A stretch of DNA of 64,000 nt from Torreya grandis. Lineage: Eukaryota > Streptophyta > Pinopsida > Cupressales > Taxaceae. The DNA lies in contig JARHVA010002371.1 of the NCBI GenBank assembly GCA_037957365.1, positions 1,364,001 to 1,428,000 of the forward strand. Reading direction: 5' to 3'. The position numbers and the translations under genes are program-made. Numbering within the stretch: the first letter of the stretch is position 1; each line of letters begins with the position of its first letter. Under the pieces are notes generated by a model. That model did no database searches. It had not been told where the DNA came from and saw only the letters and a program-made list of their open reading frames with translations. Positions 1 through 13,054 of this stretch are shown in pieces.

Positions 1-1060
1 CTAGAAATAAATTTAAGTATGGTTTTAGGATGTTTAGGTTAAAAAGGATCTGTGTTGGTAATGGTACTGGCTTGGTATTGGGGCCTACCCCCCCCACATC
101 ACACACTACAACAATAAGGGTGTCAAGTGCTTTTCCAATATATACCATTAACCACATGTTTATACTTGACCAAAAAACTAAGCCAGCTTCCCCCTTGGTT
201 ATGAAATCCAAGTAGGTATGCCTTGGGTAGACAATTGTTAAAATGCATTTTAAGATTATGTGATTTGCTAGTGTGTGCAAGAAAATAGTGAAACTAAATG
301 GTGTTTTGAAAAACCACTTAATTATAATATGTTAACTATTATAAGCATGCAAGCAATTGAAAATGAAAGTGTGAGCTAATTACAAATATATAAGTGTTAA
401 TTCGAACTTTAAAACATAGTGCAGTGTCATTTTAGATGATAGTGTATGTAGAGATTACAAAATAGAGTCGATAATGTCACTATTATACTTCTAAATCAAG
501 GATCTAAAAAGAGCTACATTAACAATGTTGACCTAGTTTTCTAGACAAAATATAGAATACATAACTATATTGATAGGGTCGACCTATATTACTATATAGG
601 GGTAGTTTTAAAGACTACAAACTATGAAAAATATAAATATAATGAAATAATATAAATGAAAGAGAAAGAGAGAAAGGAACCTTGTTGGGTTATAAGATGC
701 TTAGAATTTACAAAAATTTTGTTTAAGTTGCTTGAAAGTTTTGCCAACTAAGTTGATTGGTTTAACCTAGTTCTGTAAAACCCTACTGCTAAAGCCTATA
801 AAGTATATTGCATTGATAGGGTCAACCTAGTATGTTTTATGGAAGTCTAAAAAGCATACAAAGTCGACAGGTTGACCTAGTAGTCTATACTTGATGAAAA
901 ACTTACACAAATAGAACATAGTCATATTGATAAGATTGTGTGTTAAACCTATGCACAAAAGTTAGAATTATATTGACACTATTGACCCAATATCACAAAT
1001 ATAAAGAAATAAAATGATAAAATAATTTAAAATGTGAGACAAAACTTTCAAGGGTTAGAT

Positions 1061-1077
1061 TCACGTTGGGTTCACCA
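1061..1077 (-). other. Primer binding site of family X
   Basis: TGGTGAACCCAACGTGA starts four bases after the LTR end. The other copy has TGGTGAACCCATTGTGA at 23806. A tRNA-complementary sequence beginning TGG just after the LTR is the expected minus-strand primer site; I did not assign the tRNA. Confidence 0.7.
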
Positions 1078-1080
1078 AAA

Positions 1081-2220
1081 TGTATGCAATCATAAATACA
1101 TCAAGTCTATAAATCAATCCTAACTCGAAGAAGATAGATCATACCATACACTTTCGATTGGGGATACATTTGATAATCAGGAACATAACCAATATGGGGA
1201 TACACTAAACTCAATAAGGGGATATCTTATCATAATACACAATGCTAGGGAGGATTTCAAAGCCTCCAATCAAGCACAATCATGCAATAACCCTAACTAG
1301 GTCATATGTTTTATATCTCCATAAACTAATAACAAATAAAGAAAATAAATCTAATCTAGTGCTCACCAAAGCTTGTGGCACAATATGGGGGTTAGTAAAC
1401 AAATAAACATGCATAGGAGAATATCAATTAAGTTATGTATGAGTAAGACTCTAATACAATGAAAGAAAAGAGTAATATTATTTGAAGCCAATACTTATGC
1501 TAATTCTATCTACTAAAGAGATGAGCAAATTTAGAGAATACTTACCTGAAAGATAAACCTATCAAGACTCAATCTCTCCCTTGGCCAAAGGGGATTTACA
1601 AGAGGTTATTATGATTTGTAAGGATCACTAAGACATGTCAAAGCATCTAAGATTTATCCACAAGACTAGATTTTCCAAGTAGAAACCCTAAGCTAAGACT
1701 CCTCAATAAGAATGGTGGAAGAGTAAATTTTAAAGAAGCACAACTGAATAATAACTCTTGTTCATTGTGTAAATAATGATGAAATGATCTTGTATATATA
1801 GGTAGATTTAACCCTAAGCCCTTCCAAAAAATTTGACCGATAGGGTTGACCCAGTCAACCTAATATAATTAAGGACAAAAATTCACTAGGTCACAGGCTA
1901 GGTCGGCTAAGAGCTGACCTAGACCCTAAATAAATTTTACCCAAAACAACACAAGGTCAACCCAACCAACCTAGTAAATCAGACTATCATAAGTGGATTA
2001 AGGTGAGGAAAAGAGGGATGGAAAGTGGGAAAATACTGGAGGAGTATGAAAAAGAGGAGTAATATATTAGAGAATGGTTTTAGGATCTGGTTGGATTGGT
2101 AATAAGGAGGAAATAAGGGATAACAATCTTACAAAGCACCAATGGTCTACCCACCCCTTTCCTAGTGCACCCCTTAGGGAATGTACTTAGATATATTGAG
2201 TCTCAACGAGTTAATAAAAT
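1081..2220 (-). repeat. LTR of family X (5' LTR of the minus-strand copy)
   Basis: About 1.14 kb. It matches the interrupted LTR 14069-15101 plus 23716-23802 along its length: both contain a block beginning GAGACTCAATAT or GAGTCTCAATAT, an AAGGGGTGG block, a TATATATACAAG promoter-like block, CTTTGGTGNGCACTAGATTAG, and an end reading GATTGCATRCA. The minus-strand LTR ends at TGCATACA, directly before the primer binding site. The retroviral-type start dinucleotide TG is not clear at the 2220 end. Confidence 0.75.
1793..1801 (-). promoter_or_regulatory. TATA-like box of family X LTR
   Basis: Minus strand reads CTATATATACAAGATC about 710 bp before the LTR end. The same block sits at 14485 in the other copy, so it is conserved between the two LTRs. 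Its promoter role is inferred from position. Confidence 0.5.
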
Positions 2221-3316
2221 ATAGAAAGCATCAATATTTGATAAAAGTTTAAAATATAATGTGTATACACTCTAACCATACCTAAAGTGTTCTTACTAGA
2301 TTTGGGATGAGTGAAACATGGCAATAATTTTTATCTCATAGCCAAATGTTGCTTAAGGGACTAAAAGTTGGTCTATGGGAGGCGTATCTTGTGACTTGTC
2401 ATCCTAATCAGTGAACCATCTTCACAAACACATTTAAATAGGTGTTTTAATGTTGAAATATCCCCCTTCCACTCTATGTCAGGTTTTAGGACCAAAATTT
2501 GTAGTCGATCGGATATATTTCTTAAAAGAATCTTCTCATCCCTGAGAGTACAAATTGGATAAAATTTTATTATGCATAGGTAAAGTAATGGATCGAAGTG
2601 AATCAAAAGTGTCAACAAGCCTAGCCAATTTTTGATAGCTAATTGGAGCAAAGGTAAAGACAAGGTTTTTGATGAGAGTCAAACCAAAGCCATTTTTGAA
2701 AAAAGCAAATGGGTCTTGCAGGGTCATCCTGTCACCATGAAAGTTTGATCTAATGCCAATAAAAGGACACATCCATATAGTAATGTATAAATAACATAAA
2801 GATGTTAAGGTAAAAAAATGATTTTGATTAAGTTCTCATATATCATTTGAATACATATCTCAATTAAATTCCATTAAATTGAGCATGTTATTTTTATTTG
2901 AAATATTACCTAGTGTGGAAGAAGTGCCTTCACCTTGCGTAGAAGATCTTATGGATGTTCTCCTATTTGCTTGTATTTTTATTTTATTTTTATATTCACT
3001 TAAATTTATTAATCTTTTAACTCCTTAATTCATTTTTTTAATGACTACCTGACCCCATTACTTATCTTTACCGAAACATGTCTAAGTGTAGAATAAAATT
3101 TGAATAATTTATACTAATTGAGACAAAGTGAATGGAGAATTTGTAGAATTTGCATAGTTTCAGTAATAAAAATGATTTTGAATTTTGTATAAACAAAATT
3201 AACACATCAATTCCATAGAAAAACAAATAAAATTTGTAAACCATAAAGGTAAAAAAACATGCATGCCTTTTATGGTAGATACAAATAGGTAAAATTATAA
3301 ATGTCTTTGTTGACTC
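2221..3316. other. No recognisable gene
   Basis: AT-rich sequence next to the family X LTR. Overlapping minus-strand reading frames around 2373-2772 (96 and 78 codons) have no motif I recognise and no supporting context. I see no repeat family shared with the rest of the window. Confidence 0.5.
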
Positions 3317-3405
3317 CAAAAGGGTATATGCCCTTTTCAAAGGGCATACATCACTTGTACTCTCCAAAGGGTATATGCCATCTATCACTTTTAAAAGGGA
3401 ATGCA
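3317..3405. repeat. Three short degenerate repeats with a hairpin
   Basis: AAAGGGTATATGCC occurs near 3319 and again near 3365, and a weaker AAAAGGGAATGC follows near 3391, a spacing of about 25-47 bp. The first copy folds on itself: ATGCCCTTT and AAAGGGCAT (3328-3347) form a 9-bp stem with a two-base loop. The surrounding 3406-3918 is AT-rich and shows nothing else. Confidence 0.55.
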
Positions 3406-3918
3406 TCCTTTACAAATCGCATATAATCTTTAAAGATTTACATTTTTTTACTTTATCACTTTCCCTCCAAAATAGACCTAGTTTTAGCCCAGGGGGGTCC
3501 AAACCTAGCTTCAACCTTATCATGAAATAATGAAATTGATTTTTTAAACATTTATGTGTCTTTTTTGACACATCTAATTAGTCATATTTTATTATTTTAA
3601 AAACAAAAGTATATGGATCTATAGAGGGGGAAACATAGTTTTTAAATATATAATTTTTTTCAATGTTAAACTATCAATTATAATTATTACTTAATTTCTA
3701 CACTGTATACCTCATTATGGAATATATACATATCATTAAAAATACTTCGTAAAATTTTGACCATTTATCTCAAGTTTATAAAAATTATATCTCAACAATC
3801 TACACATCATTAGTTATGTTTAAAAAAATGATTTTGAAGAAGTTAAGGTCAAAAAATTGTGTTTGCACACTTGTGATTTCAATTGTAGTTATCTTGGCTT
3901 GTAAAATTATTTAAATAT

Positions 3919-4084
<166 letters not shown>

Positions 4085-4739
4085 TAATAAAATATATTCT
4101 CAATAATATTTGACATTTTATCTATCCATATATGAAATTTCATACAAAAATTCATTTGTTTACTCAAAAAAAGTGTGTTCATACACATGTAATCTCCTTA
4201 ATTTTTTTTATAAAAAAAGATCAAGCAATCATCATAAATGCATTTATTTCACACAATTTTATCATATGGGTATTGAAAAAAAATTATATATTTAGAAACT
4301 ACCCTCAAAATGACATAATTTATTTTCTTACATCATTGTCAAATTATTTTTCTAATGTTGTAGGCCCTTGGCTTTGGCCCCAAATTCATTCAAATGATCA
4401 ATATGCTCTTTTAGAATGTTAAAGAATGTATTACAATATATGTCACCCAATATATTTGGTTTGAAATTCATCATTCTATCCAAAAAATATGCATTTTATC
4501 ACTTTCTTTATACGTGTTAATAACAAAAGGATTTAGCTACCTTTTAGCTAACTACACTGCCAGGGGTTTGGTGAAGGCATTTCCCTCCCTCAGTTTGAAA
4601 GACAAATTTTGAATGGCCATTTCATAGATGACTCTTTCCTCACTCTTTAGGAGGAATAATAATCATTTAATAATGCTATGGAATGTCTCCATTTTTTTAT
4701 TTGACTTCAATCTCATCTATCCAATGGATAAAGACTCAA

Positions 4740-5980
4740 TGTTATCAATAGTCTTTGGGTCCCAAACCTCCTTAGCTAGAGGGATATCAATGCTAGTGGC
4801 TTATTATAGGGGTATAGTTTAATTTTATTGGCATCCATTTTAATTTTTGAGATTATCCCTCTGATCTATGGTCTTATGTGGTGCAAAGATCATAAAAAAA
4901 TTTCTTTTTGGATCACAAAGCCTTTATCTCTTGTTGGCGAATTTTAGATTTGTTTTGAAGTTTTGGTAACTACTCATGTTTATTATTCTTCCTATTGGGC
5001 CCCTTTTAATACTTATTACAATAATATTTAAAAAATCCTAAGATGTTTTCTATGGGATAATTATGAGGGTCACAAGATCTTTCACAAAGTTGCCTGGAAC
5101 ATATGTTGTCGACCCAAGGAAGCTAGTGGCATGGGTCTCTTAGACATTAAAATTCAAGTTCTTGCTCTTAGTGTCAAATGGATTATTAGAGGTCTTGTTT
5201 TGGATGAATCCTAGAATATTATTATTCTCCATTTTATTTATTTGGGACTTCTATGTGGTAAAAAGGCTTGGCAAGGCCTAAGACTTCACTCCCTTTTTAT
5301 TACCCTAGTGCCAGTTAAAATCGAAGGTACCTTTGTTGTTTAAATCCTATGGAAATCATGGGAGAAGCTTAAGCCTCATTTTAAATAGATAGGAAAAATT
5401 TTCATGAAGGACATCACCATTAATTCTCAATCTCTCTAGTGGTTTCCTTGCTTAAATTTTCATAATGTTCCCTTTGCTCTAGTCAGTTAAAGGGTTAAGG
5501 CTTTTCAAAAAAGGTGTGAGGTTTATAGGTGATATATTTTACAAGGATAATTGGTACTCAATCACTTGGACATAACTTATAAACAAATTTCATTTAAATA
5601 ACTTAGATACAAAGCCTATAGCATAAATTCAAGGTTCCATACCCGATGAATATTTGCACAAAATAGGGGTCAACTTCTTTGTTCCTTGGTGGAAGGATTG
5701 GCATTGGCCTATGGACACCCCCTTCAATAAATATTATCCTTAGATATTTTATAATTTTCTATCCCCTCAGCATATTATAGATGAAATGCTCAACCTCAAA
5801 TGGAAGCTCCATTCTATACATGGTTTGTGCCAAACACTTTAACATTATGTGGAAGGCTATCATTAAACCCAAAAAAGCTCATTTTTTATGATGTTTCCTT
5901 TATCAAGGCTTATATATGGGTGATCGACTCAAACATCTGGGAGTCTCAAACCCCATTTTCTTAGCTTTTTGGTAGCTAGA
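4740..5980 (+). pseudogene. LINE (L1-type) reverse transcriptase 3' part, decayed
   Basis: Translation in shifting plus-strand frames matches the C-terminal part of plant LINE ORF2. Near 4890-4960 there is ITKPLSLVGEF, like the LINE block LSxAGR. Near 5080-5200 there is HKIFHKVAWNICCRPKEAS followed by GMGLLDIKIQVLALSVKWI, like the conserved block with W..C.PK..GG.G...L...N.AL..KW. Near 5690-5740, PWWKDWHWPMDTPFNKYYP fits the following spacer. Near 5850-5960, MWKAIIKPKKAHFL and GDRLKHLGV fit the zf-RVT module. Many stops and frameshifts make it non-functional. The catalytic RT core with the YADD box is not recognisable, so it is probably a 5'-truncated copy, as is usual for LINEs. No poly(A) tail or target duplication was found. 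Up to 6430 there is AT-rich sequence with nothing recognisable. Confidence 0.75.
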
Positions 5981-6429
5981 CACTTTTAAGCACCTTTTTT
6001 AGTTTTGCTACATGCACAATCTACGTGGCACTAGATTCACTCTTTTTTTTAGCCTTTTCGACTTGAGTTATTTACATGGAAAATGGATCTCTTGGGGGAT
6101 TCAACTCTATTACCTATAAAATACAATATATTTTGGTAGATATTTTGAGTTGATATTTTATTTAAAATATAAAAATCTATAAATTATGTTTGTTTTAATC
6201 ATGAAGAGCTAAAACGTAGTTTTTCTATTACTAACAAAATTACTATTCTATATAATATTACTCTTCATATTCAGACACCCTCATATATACACTTGGTTTA
6301 GTTAAGGTTTTTACAAATGGTTGGTACTTTCATTTGGTTTATGTGATGCACTTTCTATATTCATGAGATTAATGAATAATGTATTAAGTCCTTTCATATA
6401 TACATTTGTAATAGTGTGTTTAGAAAAAA

Positions 6430-8600
6430 ATTATGATTATTAGTGTAACATTTGAGGAACTTATAACTCATTTAAAACATGTCTTGAATGTTTTGAAATA
6501 AAAACAAGTATTTTTCAATATTAAGAAATTTGAGTTTGAAAAATAATCATTTACCTATTTGGGACAAGTGGTTAGGATAGGAAAACTAAGGGCGGATCCA
6601 ACAAAGATTGAGGTCATCATAAATTGGTCCACATCTAGGAGTTCCACTGAGACTAGAAGGTTTATGGGAATACTAAAATATGTGATAATTTTTACATATT
6701 TAACTTTAATAGTTGCACCTCCACATACAGTTGTAAAAATGGCTAGGAATTTTCATTGGGGTAAGGAACATGATAGTGCTTTTGATTAATAAAATATAAG
6801 AATAGTCATGCACTAGTATTTACTTTTCCTAATTTTTAGAATCCATTTGAAGTTTAAATGGATGAAATTGAATATGTTATGGTGGAAATGTTATTGAAAG
6901 GAGATAAGATTGTTTTTTATCATTCAAAGGTATGCTATTTAATAATAATGGGATATCTTGATTATGATAAAGAAATGTACACACTAGTTCAACCAATGAA
7001 GAAATGGAAACATTATTTTTTGGGTAAAGAAAATATCATGTATATTGACCACAAAAATCATAAATATTTATGATCAAAAATTAAATTACAGTAAGCACAA
7101 TAATAAAAATGGATGGTTTTTGTTCAAAAAACCCATTTGGTGATCAAGTACAATAAGGGAAGCAAAAATGTAGTAGTGATTATGCTATCTAGGCCACCAA
7201 TAAAGCAAATATCAACATTGGAAATAATTTCACAAATAAAAAATTTCACAAAATAGGCTTACGAGGAATCATGTGCATGAGATGCAAAATTTCTAATGGT
7301 AGTCCATATTTTGCAAAATAAGTAAGTTTAAAATGAAGGCAAAACTAGATGATATCTAAAGGATGGGCTACTCCAAAAGTGGGAAGAAATTTATGTTCCA
7401 AGAAGTAAAAACTTATCTTGAAGAGGGAATCCCATACTTCAAAGTTCTCATGACACTTTGATGTTGGCAAAACCATAGGTCATTTTTAAAGGTATGTGTA
7501 TGGCCCAATTTAAAAGAAGTTTCAAATTTTATTAGAAGATATAAGTTATGTTATAAATGAAAACCTAAGGTTAAGAATAAAAGATTTTACATGCCACTAT
7601 ATGTACCTACTAGATAATGGGAATTAATTTTAATGGATTTCATAGGAAGATTCCCCATGTTCAAGCATATGCATGACTATATGTGTTATTATATATAGGT
7701 TCAACAAAATTTATTTTCTGATTGCATGCAAAAAAATAGTGAAAGGGCACAAGGTATCTAAAATTTTATAATGTTTTGGTGCATTTTAGATTACTTGAGT
7801 CCATTGTTTTAGATGGAGACTCAATACATTTGGGAAAAAAATTGATTAACTTGTGGGAAAAAATGAATACTAAGCTTAAGTGAAATATTGCCTTCCATCC
7901 AAAAACAATGGAAAATGGAGGCTATCAATTGGACTTTTATGTGGATAATAATAGGTTATAACATCAACTATCCAAAGACTTGGGATGATTCTTTCACACA
8001 CATTCAAAACTTATACAAAACATCAATACATACATCCATTAACAAGTCACCATTTGAAACATGTTTGGGAAAATTTCCAACCAATCCTCTTCATGTTGTG
8101 TTGGAAAAATAGGTATGGGTAGAGAGACAAGATTCATAAGTGACAAGGGTAGAAAAAATCATTGAGATAAATATGAAATTCTATCTCAAATTGAAGCATC
8201 AACTAGATAACTCTCAGGGAAAGTAAAATGTTAGACATGATAAGTATCATAAGGATGGTTGTGCTTGAGAAAATAATGGCTTCAAGGACAAACTAGGAAG
8301 CTCAATCCACTAAGGTATGTCCCATTCACCATATTGAAGAATATTGGTGGCCCATTTTACATCATGGAGTAAATTGGTGGGAAATCTTTCAAGCTTGATA
8401 TACCCTCATTCATGAGGATGTATTCAATTATCAATTATGAGAACATGAACTTGCATGAACCATCCATTATAAATGAGGAAGAATAAGAAAATTTAGTACC
8501 TTCCATATTATACTTGGTTGTGGATGTACAAGGATATTTGGATGAGATTTTAGTAGTACAACATAAATTTAAATAAACATTTAGGGGATGATAATAATCT
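6430..8600 (+). pseudogene. Ty3/gypsy pol remnant (RT end, RNase H, integrase, C-terminal tail)
   Basis: Reads in order, with stops and frameshifts: the end of RT with the connection block (6470-6790, YLGQVV then KIEVIINWSTSRSSTETRRF), RNase H (6858-7073, with YHSKVCYLI, YDKEMYTLVQPMKKWKHYF and a final DHKNHKYL), decayed integrase (7550-8110, WELILMDFIGRF, later TSIHTSINKSPFETC) and the C-terminal linker (8400-8490, MRMYSIINYENMNLHEPS). This order and these blocks are typical of Ty3/gypsy pol. The active-site region of RT lies upstream and is missing or unrecognisable. No LTRs could be paired to it. It differs in sequence from the three gypsy families described elsewhere in the window and is the most decayed of them. 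Confidence 0.8.
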
Positions 8601-11190
8601 TGGTAGGTTGGAATCAAAACAAAAATGCCAAGACAAGAAAAATAGTACTCCAACAAGAAGGTGGAAGAGTTGCTTCCACATCCCTTCCCCCAATAAAATA
8701 TTTTTTGGAACCAAAATCCTCTCAATTTGGGATGTATGATCCATATTGTTTTATAAAAAAATCCAATTCATTAGACAACAAGATAAAAATGTGTTTTAAA
8801 TCATTAGTAGAGATTCAAAGGGAGAGTTCCAAGCTTAGTTATGAAAATTATGCTTCATGCAAGTGGTAGTTATGTAACTATCGATTCTTTTAGGGTGGTG
8901 ATTTTAAAACCACCTATTTACATTAAATGATGGTTTTTATTGTGATGATCATACAAATATGGGATAAATAAAACAATAGTATCTTCACATTCTAGGATGA
9001 TAGGAGATCCTTTAGTGCACAAAAGGATATCTCTTAGATTGTTAAGATGACACAAATTGAGAGAAGGCATTAGTGAAAAAAATTTGTATTCAATTACTTA
9101 TAAGAATAGGTGGAGTAAATAATAGTGATGAAATATTAGTGAGAAACATAGCTAAGTGTTTTACTTATTTTATTCTCTCAATAAAATCCATCTTTAGCCA
9201 TAATAAGATAGGAAGTATTAGAATTTCCTCTTCCACTAGTTTTTCCCCAACCTTTAGAGTTTTTCAGATAAAAAATATGTGTCTTGGTGTCTCCAAGTTC
9301 TTAGTTTTGTTTCATGTTCTTAAATCGATGGTCCATTTATTATGATCAATTTGATATCTTCCAAAAACACATAACATATTGATTCTAAGTCATTTGAATG
9401 AATTGAACTGTCATTTTGAAGTAGAATCAAAGTAGAACAACACTATATGATTATATGAATTTTATAAAGTCTGAACTTTAGTGTTTATAGATCAAGCACC
9501 AATGAGGAATAAAACACCAAGGCCACAAAACACACAACCAAAGTAGAGAAAATAGGGTCCCACAAATTAGACCAACATCATGACATGGAAGTGACCCAGG
9601 CACATAGTCAGACCAAATTTAAAAGAAGCCTCTAGATTAGCTAAAATAAGCCCTATAAAAGTGTTACGGATAGACTTAAGAGGTACAATAAATAAATGAC
9701 CAAAGATAAAATATAAAAGTGGATAAGGATCGAGTTGAGACACCCACAGTGGCATCTAAGAGAAATAAGTGCATCGTTGAAATATATAAATAGTGAAGAC
9801 AAGGGAAGAAATTAATGGGAAAGAGGAAGAAAAACTACATCATACACATCTAAATCTAAGAGGGAGGAAAGGAAAATAACAAAACTAAAACAAACATAAT
9901 AAAATTTTGGGAGAACAGGGGAGTAGAGTGATAAGAGGCATTAGGGGGAGATGGGAGAGAAGACCATTGGAGCACAACCAGTTAAGGGAGAATTTTTTTT
10001 AATCCATATCATTAGGTATGTTATGATCAGAAGATACTTTATATTGTAAATTTATTACCACCTCACTACATTTTTTTCTTATATTTTTTTTGCCTTACAT
10101 AATTATTTAAATTAAAAAAAAAAAAAAAAACATTAGAGTCATATCGTCTCTATTGAAAAGTGATAACTATTCACCTATATTATATTTGATAATGCTTGAG
10201 AATTAGCTTGTACCCTTAAATAATGTATATCTTTTTTAATCCTTAAAATTACCTTGCTTGGGATACATCCCATGTTCACTTAGATAAACTCTAGGGATAA
10301 TAGGGGACATACCTTGCTCCCGATTCACATTTTTTTTCAATTTAGTAACCATTGTGAAGGAATGAGAGAAAAAATCACTAAATTCATGAAAATATTAGGC
10401 CATAATTCTAACATCCATGCCTTTTGATGAAAAACAAATCCTTATAGAATTTATTTTACACATACTACAACCATTGTAGTCCATAGAACTACATTTTATT
10501 GAAACATTTTGTCAAATATTTTATGTATTTTGTTTTTTCTCCTCATTTTTCATCCTAAAATCATTGAAATTCATGTGACCATATTTACTGGAGATATTTT
10601 TTTATAGAGTTTATGTGTTTTGTGTTTTATACTCATTTTTTGTCCTAACATCATTGAAGTTCATGTGACCATATTTACTTGAAATAAATTTTCAAATAAT
10701 TCACATATTACATTCATTATAATCTGTTTGATACCAATACTTGAAAGGCTTTGTGTTGGCATGCTATTCTTTTTTGTTATGGTATTATGAATATGGATAT
10801 TAGATAATGGTTAGGGTGGGTATGAGCCACCATAGTTGAGTGCATGGGTGTGTTCCCTTATGTCTCAGTATAAGTTTCATGAAGGCTCAAATTCATGCTC
10901 GTAAGATGACCTCAAACACTTTCAAACAATCATGGACTACATTTTTTTGGATATGTACAAATATATTTTTTTTTTGCTTAAGGTTTTATGTGATATATGT
11001 CATCTTTTTTAAATATGTATTTTTAATATCTTGTAGTCATTATAAGGGTGGTTAGGGTATGTTATATAGGCTCTCATTCATTTGAAGAGTTTGAGAACAT
11101 CCTTGTAATAGACCTTCTAATATAATGTTTTTTGATAAAATAAAATATTTAAATGTCATTGCTTTGAGATCAACATCTACAAATGTTACT
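8601..11190. other. Non-coding, no recognisable gene
   Basis: AT-rich. The open frames here are short and match nothing I know. Small features are a poly(A) run of 17 at 10114-10130, which lacks an identifiable LINE or SINE body or target duplication, and the duplication at 10520-10692 listed separately. The part directly after 8600 may include the lost 3' LTR of the gypsy remnant, but I cannot delimit it. Confidence 0.5.
10520..10692. repeat. Two tandem copies of a ~90-bp unit
   Basis: Units at 10520-10602 and 10610-10692 share a TTTATGTRTTTTGT start, a CTCATTTTT.RTCCTAA block, then ATCATTGAARTTCATGTGAC and CATATTTACT. Divergence is around one base in ten by eye. No coding content. Confidence 0.75.
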
Positions 11191-11208
11191 AACATACCAT
11201 GTCATAAT

Positions 11209-12231
11209 ATGTATGTACCTATATGAGGCTAATCTCCCTGCGGGGGAGCCGCACAGGGTCTCATGAAGGCCACCGCGGGGAGGAGAAGATATGTTGAATC
11301 CTGCGGGGGAGCCGTACAGCACAGCATGGAGGTCACAATGGGGAGATGGGTCAGGTTTTGGCTGATATGTTTACATTGTAGGTAGCGAGGCATAGCTACA
11401 GTGCGTAACGAACAAACCCTAGCCTTGTTGTCATTGAATGTACAAGGAGTCCATTTGGGACTGAACGGTGGTGCTGAAGGAGTAAATCTTTTGTATGGCC
11501 ATGGAGGGATTCCTTTCTTTTTCTGGATGGAAGGAGAGATAACATTTGAGGAGGATCGGGTATGCACAGCTTTTTAAAGGAAGATCTATCACTGCGTGGA
11601 TCTCTATTTTTTCCTCATTTTTCCGTATTGCGGATGGAACTAGGGTTGGTTTTTTGCCCTGTGTTGGACTGCCATTCTGATAGGGTCTACGATGGAAAAG
11701 TGAACGGAAAGGGGAAACTTTGTTTCCTCTATGTTTTTGTGCCTCAGGCGGTTGTTGGTTCATTTTTGAACCATGTTTTTTAAATGCTTGTTCGGCCATT
11801 GGCGACCAGATCTGGTTATTAGCCCTCGCCTTTTGTTGACTGGGGTCGTGGTTCCTATTGAAGTGCTTTTCTTTGATAATGTTTTGAATGCCATGGTGGC
11901 GTATCCTCTGAGCTTTACAGAGGGGAAGAATGGGAAGACGATCAAGTGGATGGATTGGGCGCTGGTGATGCTGGTTCTAGGGTTTGAGGTTGCTTGTAAA
12001 CTTGGTTTTTAGGCCGTATTGCCTAGTTCTGTTTAGGTTTCAGGTCCTTGTAAAACTTGGTGCTTTTATTGGTTATTCTAGTGGTTTCAAGTCCCTAAAA
12101 AACTTGTTTTAGATACTGATCATCAGTATGTTTTAGGAATGTCTTTCCTGGTGGTTGTTAAAGTTTTATCTTTCATGCAACTGTTAAAGGGTTTCGGGGC
12201 CCCTTCAAAACCTGCTTTTACCATAATCTAA
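11209..12231. mobile_element. 1.02-kb GC-richer insertion with 18-bp target duplication
   Basis: The identical 18-mer AACATACCATGTCATAAT occurs at 11191-11208 and 12232-12249, directly bordering this segment. It is clearly richer in G and C than its surroundings. The first 130 bp hold two copies of CTGCGGGGGAGCCG (near 11238 and 11300). The last 220 bp hold three diverged copies of a GTTTCAGGTCC..AAAACTTG motif (near 12037, 12085 and 12191). There are no LTRs, no terminal inverted repeats and no poly(A) end. Overlapping short frames (11431-11799 minus, 11562-11783 and 11773-12012 plus) match no family I know. The long target duplication suggests target-primed reverse transcription, as for a LINE, SINE or retrocopied transcript; the class is unresolved. 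Confidence 0.7.
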
Positions 12232-12249
12232 AACATACCATGTCATAAT

Positions 12250-12526
12250 GATAAAAATTTTATGTGCTTTGGGTAGGCTCCTATATTTTAAATCATCAAT
12301 TTTTTTGATAACCTAATGTAATGATTATAATGCATGTTAATACATTGATCAAGTTGATCATAATATAATGAAAGAGTTGATCTTAATGCAACAATTGTGT
12401 TGGACCTAATGCAACATCATGTGCAAAATATGGTAGAATAAATAATTCAAAATATGAAAGTATAGATAATAAGTGATTTTATCCTAATGCAATGACTCAA
12501 TTGATATTTGAATTGTTTGACAAAGA
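12250..12526. other. AT-rich spacer with TAATGCAA words
   Basis: No gene. Words such as CTTAATGCAACA and CCTAATGCAA recur and link this spacer to the minisatellites that follow. Confidence 0.4.
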
Positions 12527-13015
12527 AATTCAATGATTATAGTATATGAAAAGTATGCCTTAAAAAATCTCTAGCAAAGTAATATAATGATTGTAAGATA
12601 TGTAAATTTGCCTTAATAAAGATTTGAGAAAGTAATGGAATGATTAGATGATAATAAAAACATGCCATAATGATTTTTTAATAAAATAATGTAATAATTA
12701 CATGATATATAAAATATTTCCTAGCAAATTTTTGACAAAGAATGCAATGATTACAAAATATACAAAATATTCCTTAATAAAGCTTTGGCAAGGTAATGAG
12801 ATGATTATAGGATATGTAAAACATGTCTGTAAAAAGTTTTGAAAACTAATGTGATGATTATACAATATGCAAAACATACCCTGAAAATCATTTAGAACTT
12901 AACATAATGGTTACAAGATATGCAAAACATTCCCTAGTAAAGCTTTGATTAAAAAAATGTAATAATTACATGATATACGAAATATTACCTAACAAAACTT
13001 TAACAAACTATTTGC
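12527..13015. repeat. Minisatellite, ~53-bp unit, about nine degenerate copies
   Basis: Each unit starts near AATGATTACAAGATATG, continues through AAAACATTCCCTAATAAAG, and ends in TTTGGCAAAGTAATG. I counted 53 bases for the unit starting near 12740. Copies are diverged by substitutions and small indels. Confidence 0.8.
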
Positions 13016-13054
13016 AATGTTTGTAAATTATATTGTATTATAATTATGGTATAC

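Larger units (their letters stand above)
1..2220 (-). mobile_element. Family X LTR retrotransposon, 5' end, cut by window edge
   Basis: On the minus strand this reads LTR (2220 to 1081), primer binding site, then untranslated leader running off the left edge. The leader aligns by eye with 23803-24880 on the plus strand, including a shared stretch near 60-240 and 24680-24840 (adenine-poor GGGGCCTACCCCC-like block, then the region around TACCATTAACCA). The family is marked by many variants of the word CTAGGTTGACC. Gag and pol of this copy would lie left of the window. The 5' boundary at 2220 is set by comparison with the second copy at 14069 and may be off by some bases; no target duplication can be checked because the other LTR is absent. 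Confidence 0.75.

Noticed and set aside
2373..2772. Overlapping minus-strand frames of 96 and 78 codons as a gene
   Set aside because: No motif, no start context and the frames overlap each other; random frames of this length are expected here.
10114..10130. Poly(A) run as the tail of a LINE, SINE or processed pseudogene
   Set aside because: No recognisable body upstream and no matching target duplication was found.
11431..12012. Frames in the GC-richer insertion as a captured host gene
   Set aside because: No frame exceeds 122 codons, they conflict in strand, and no family is recognised. Reported only as an insertion.
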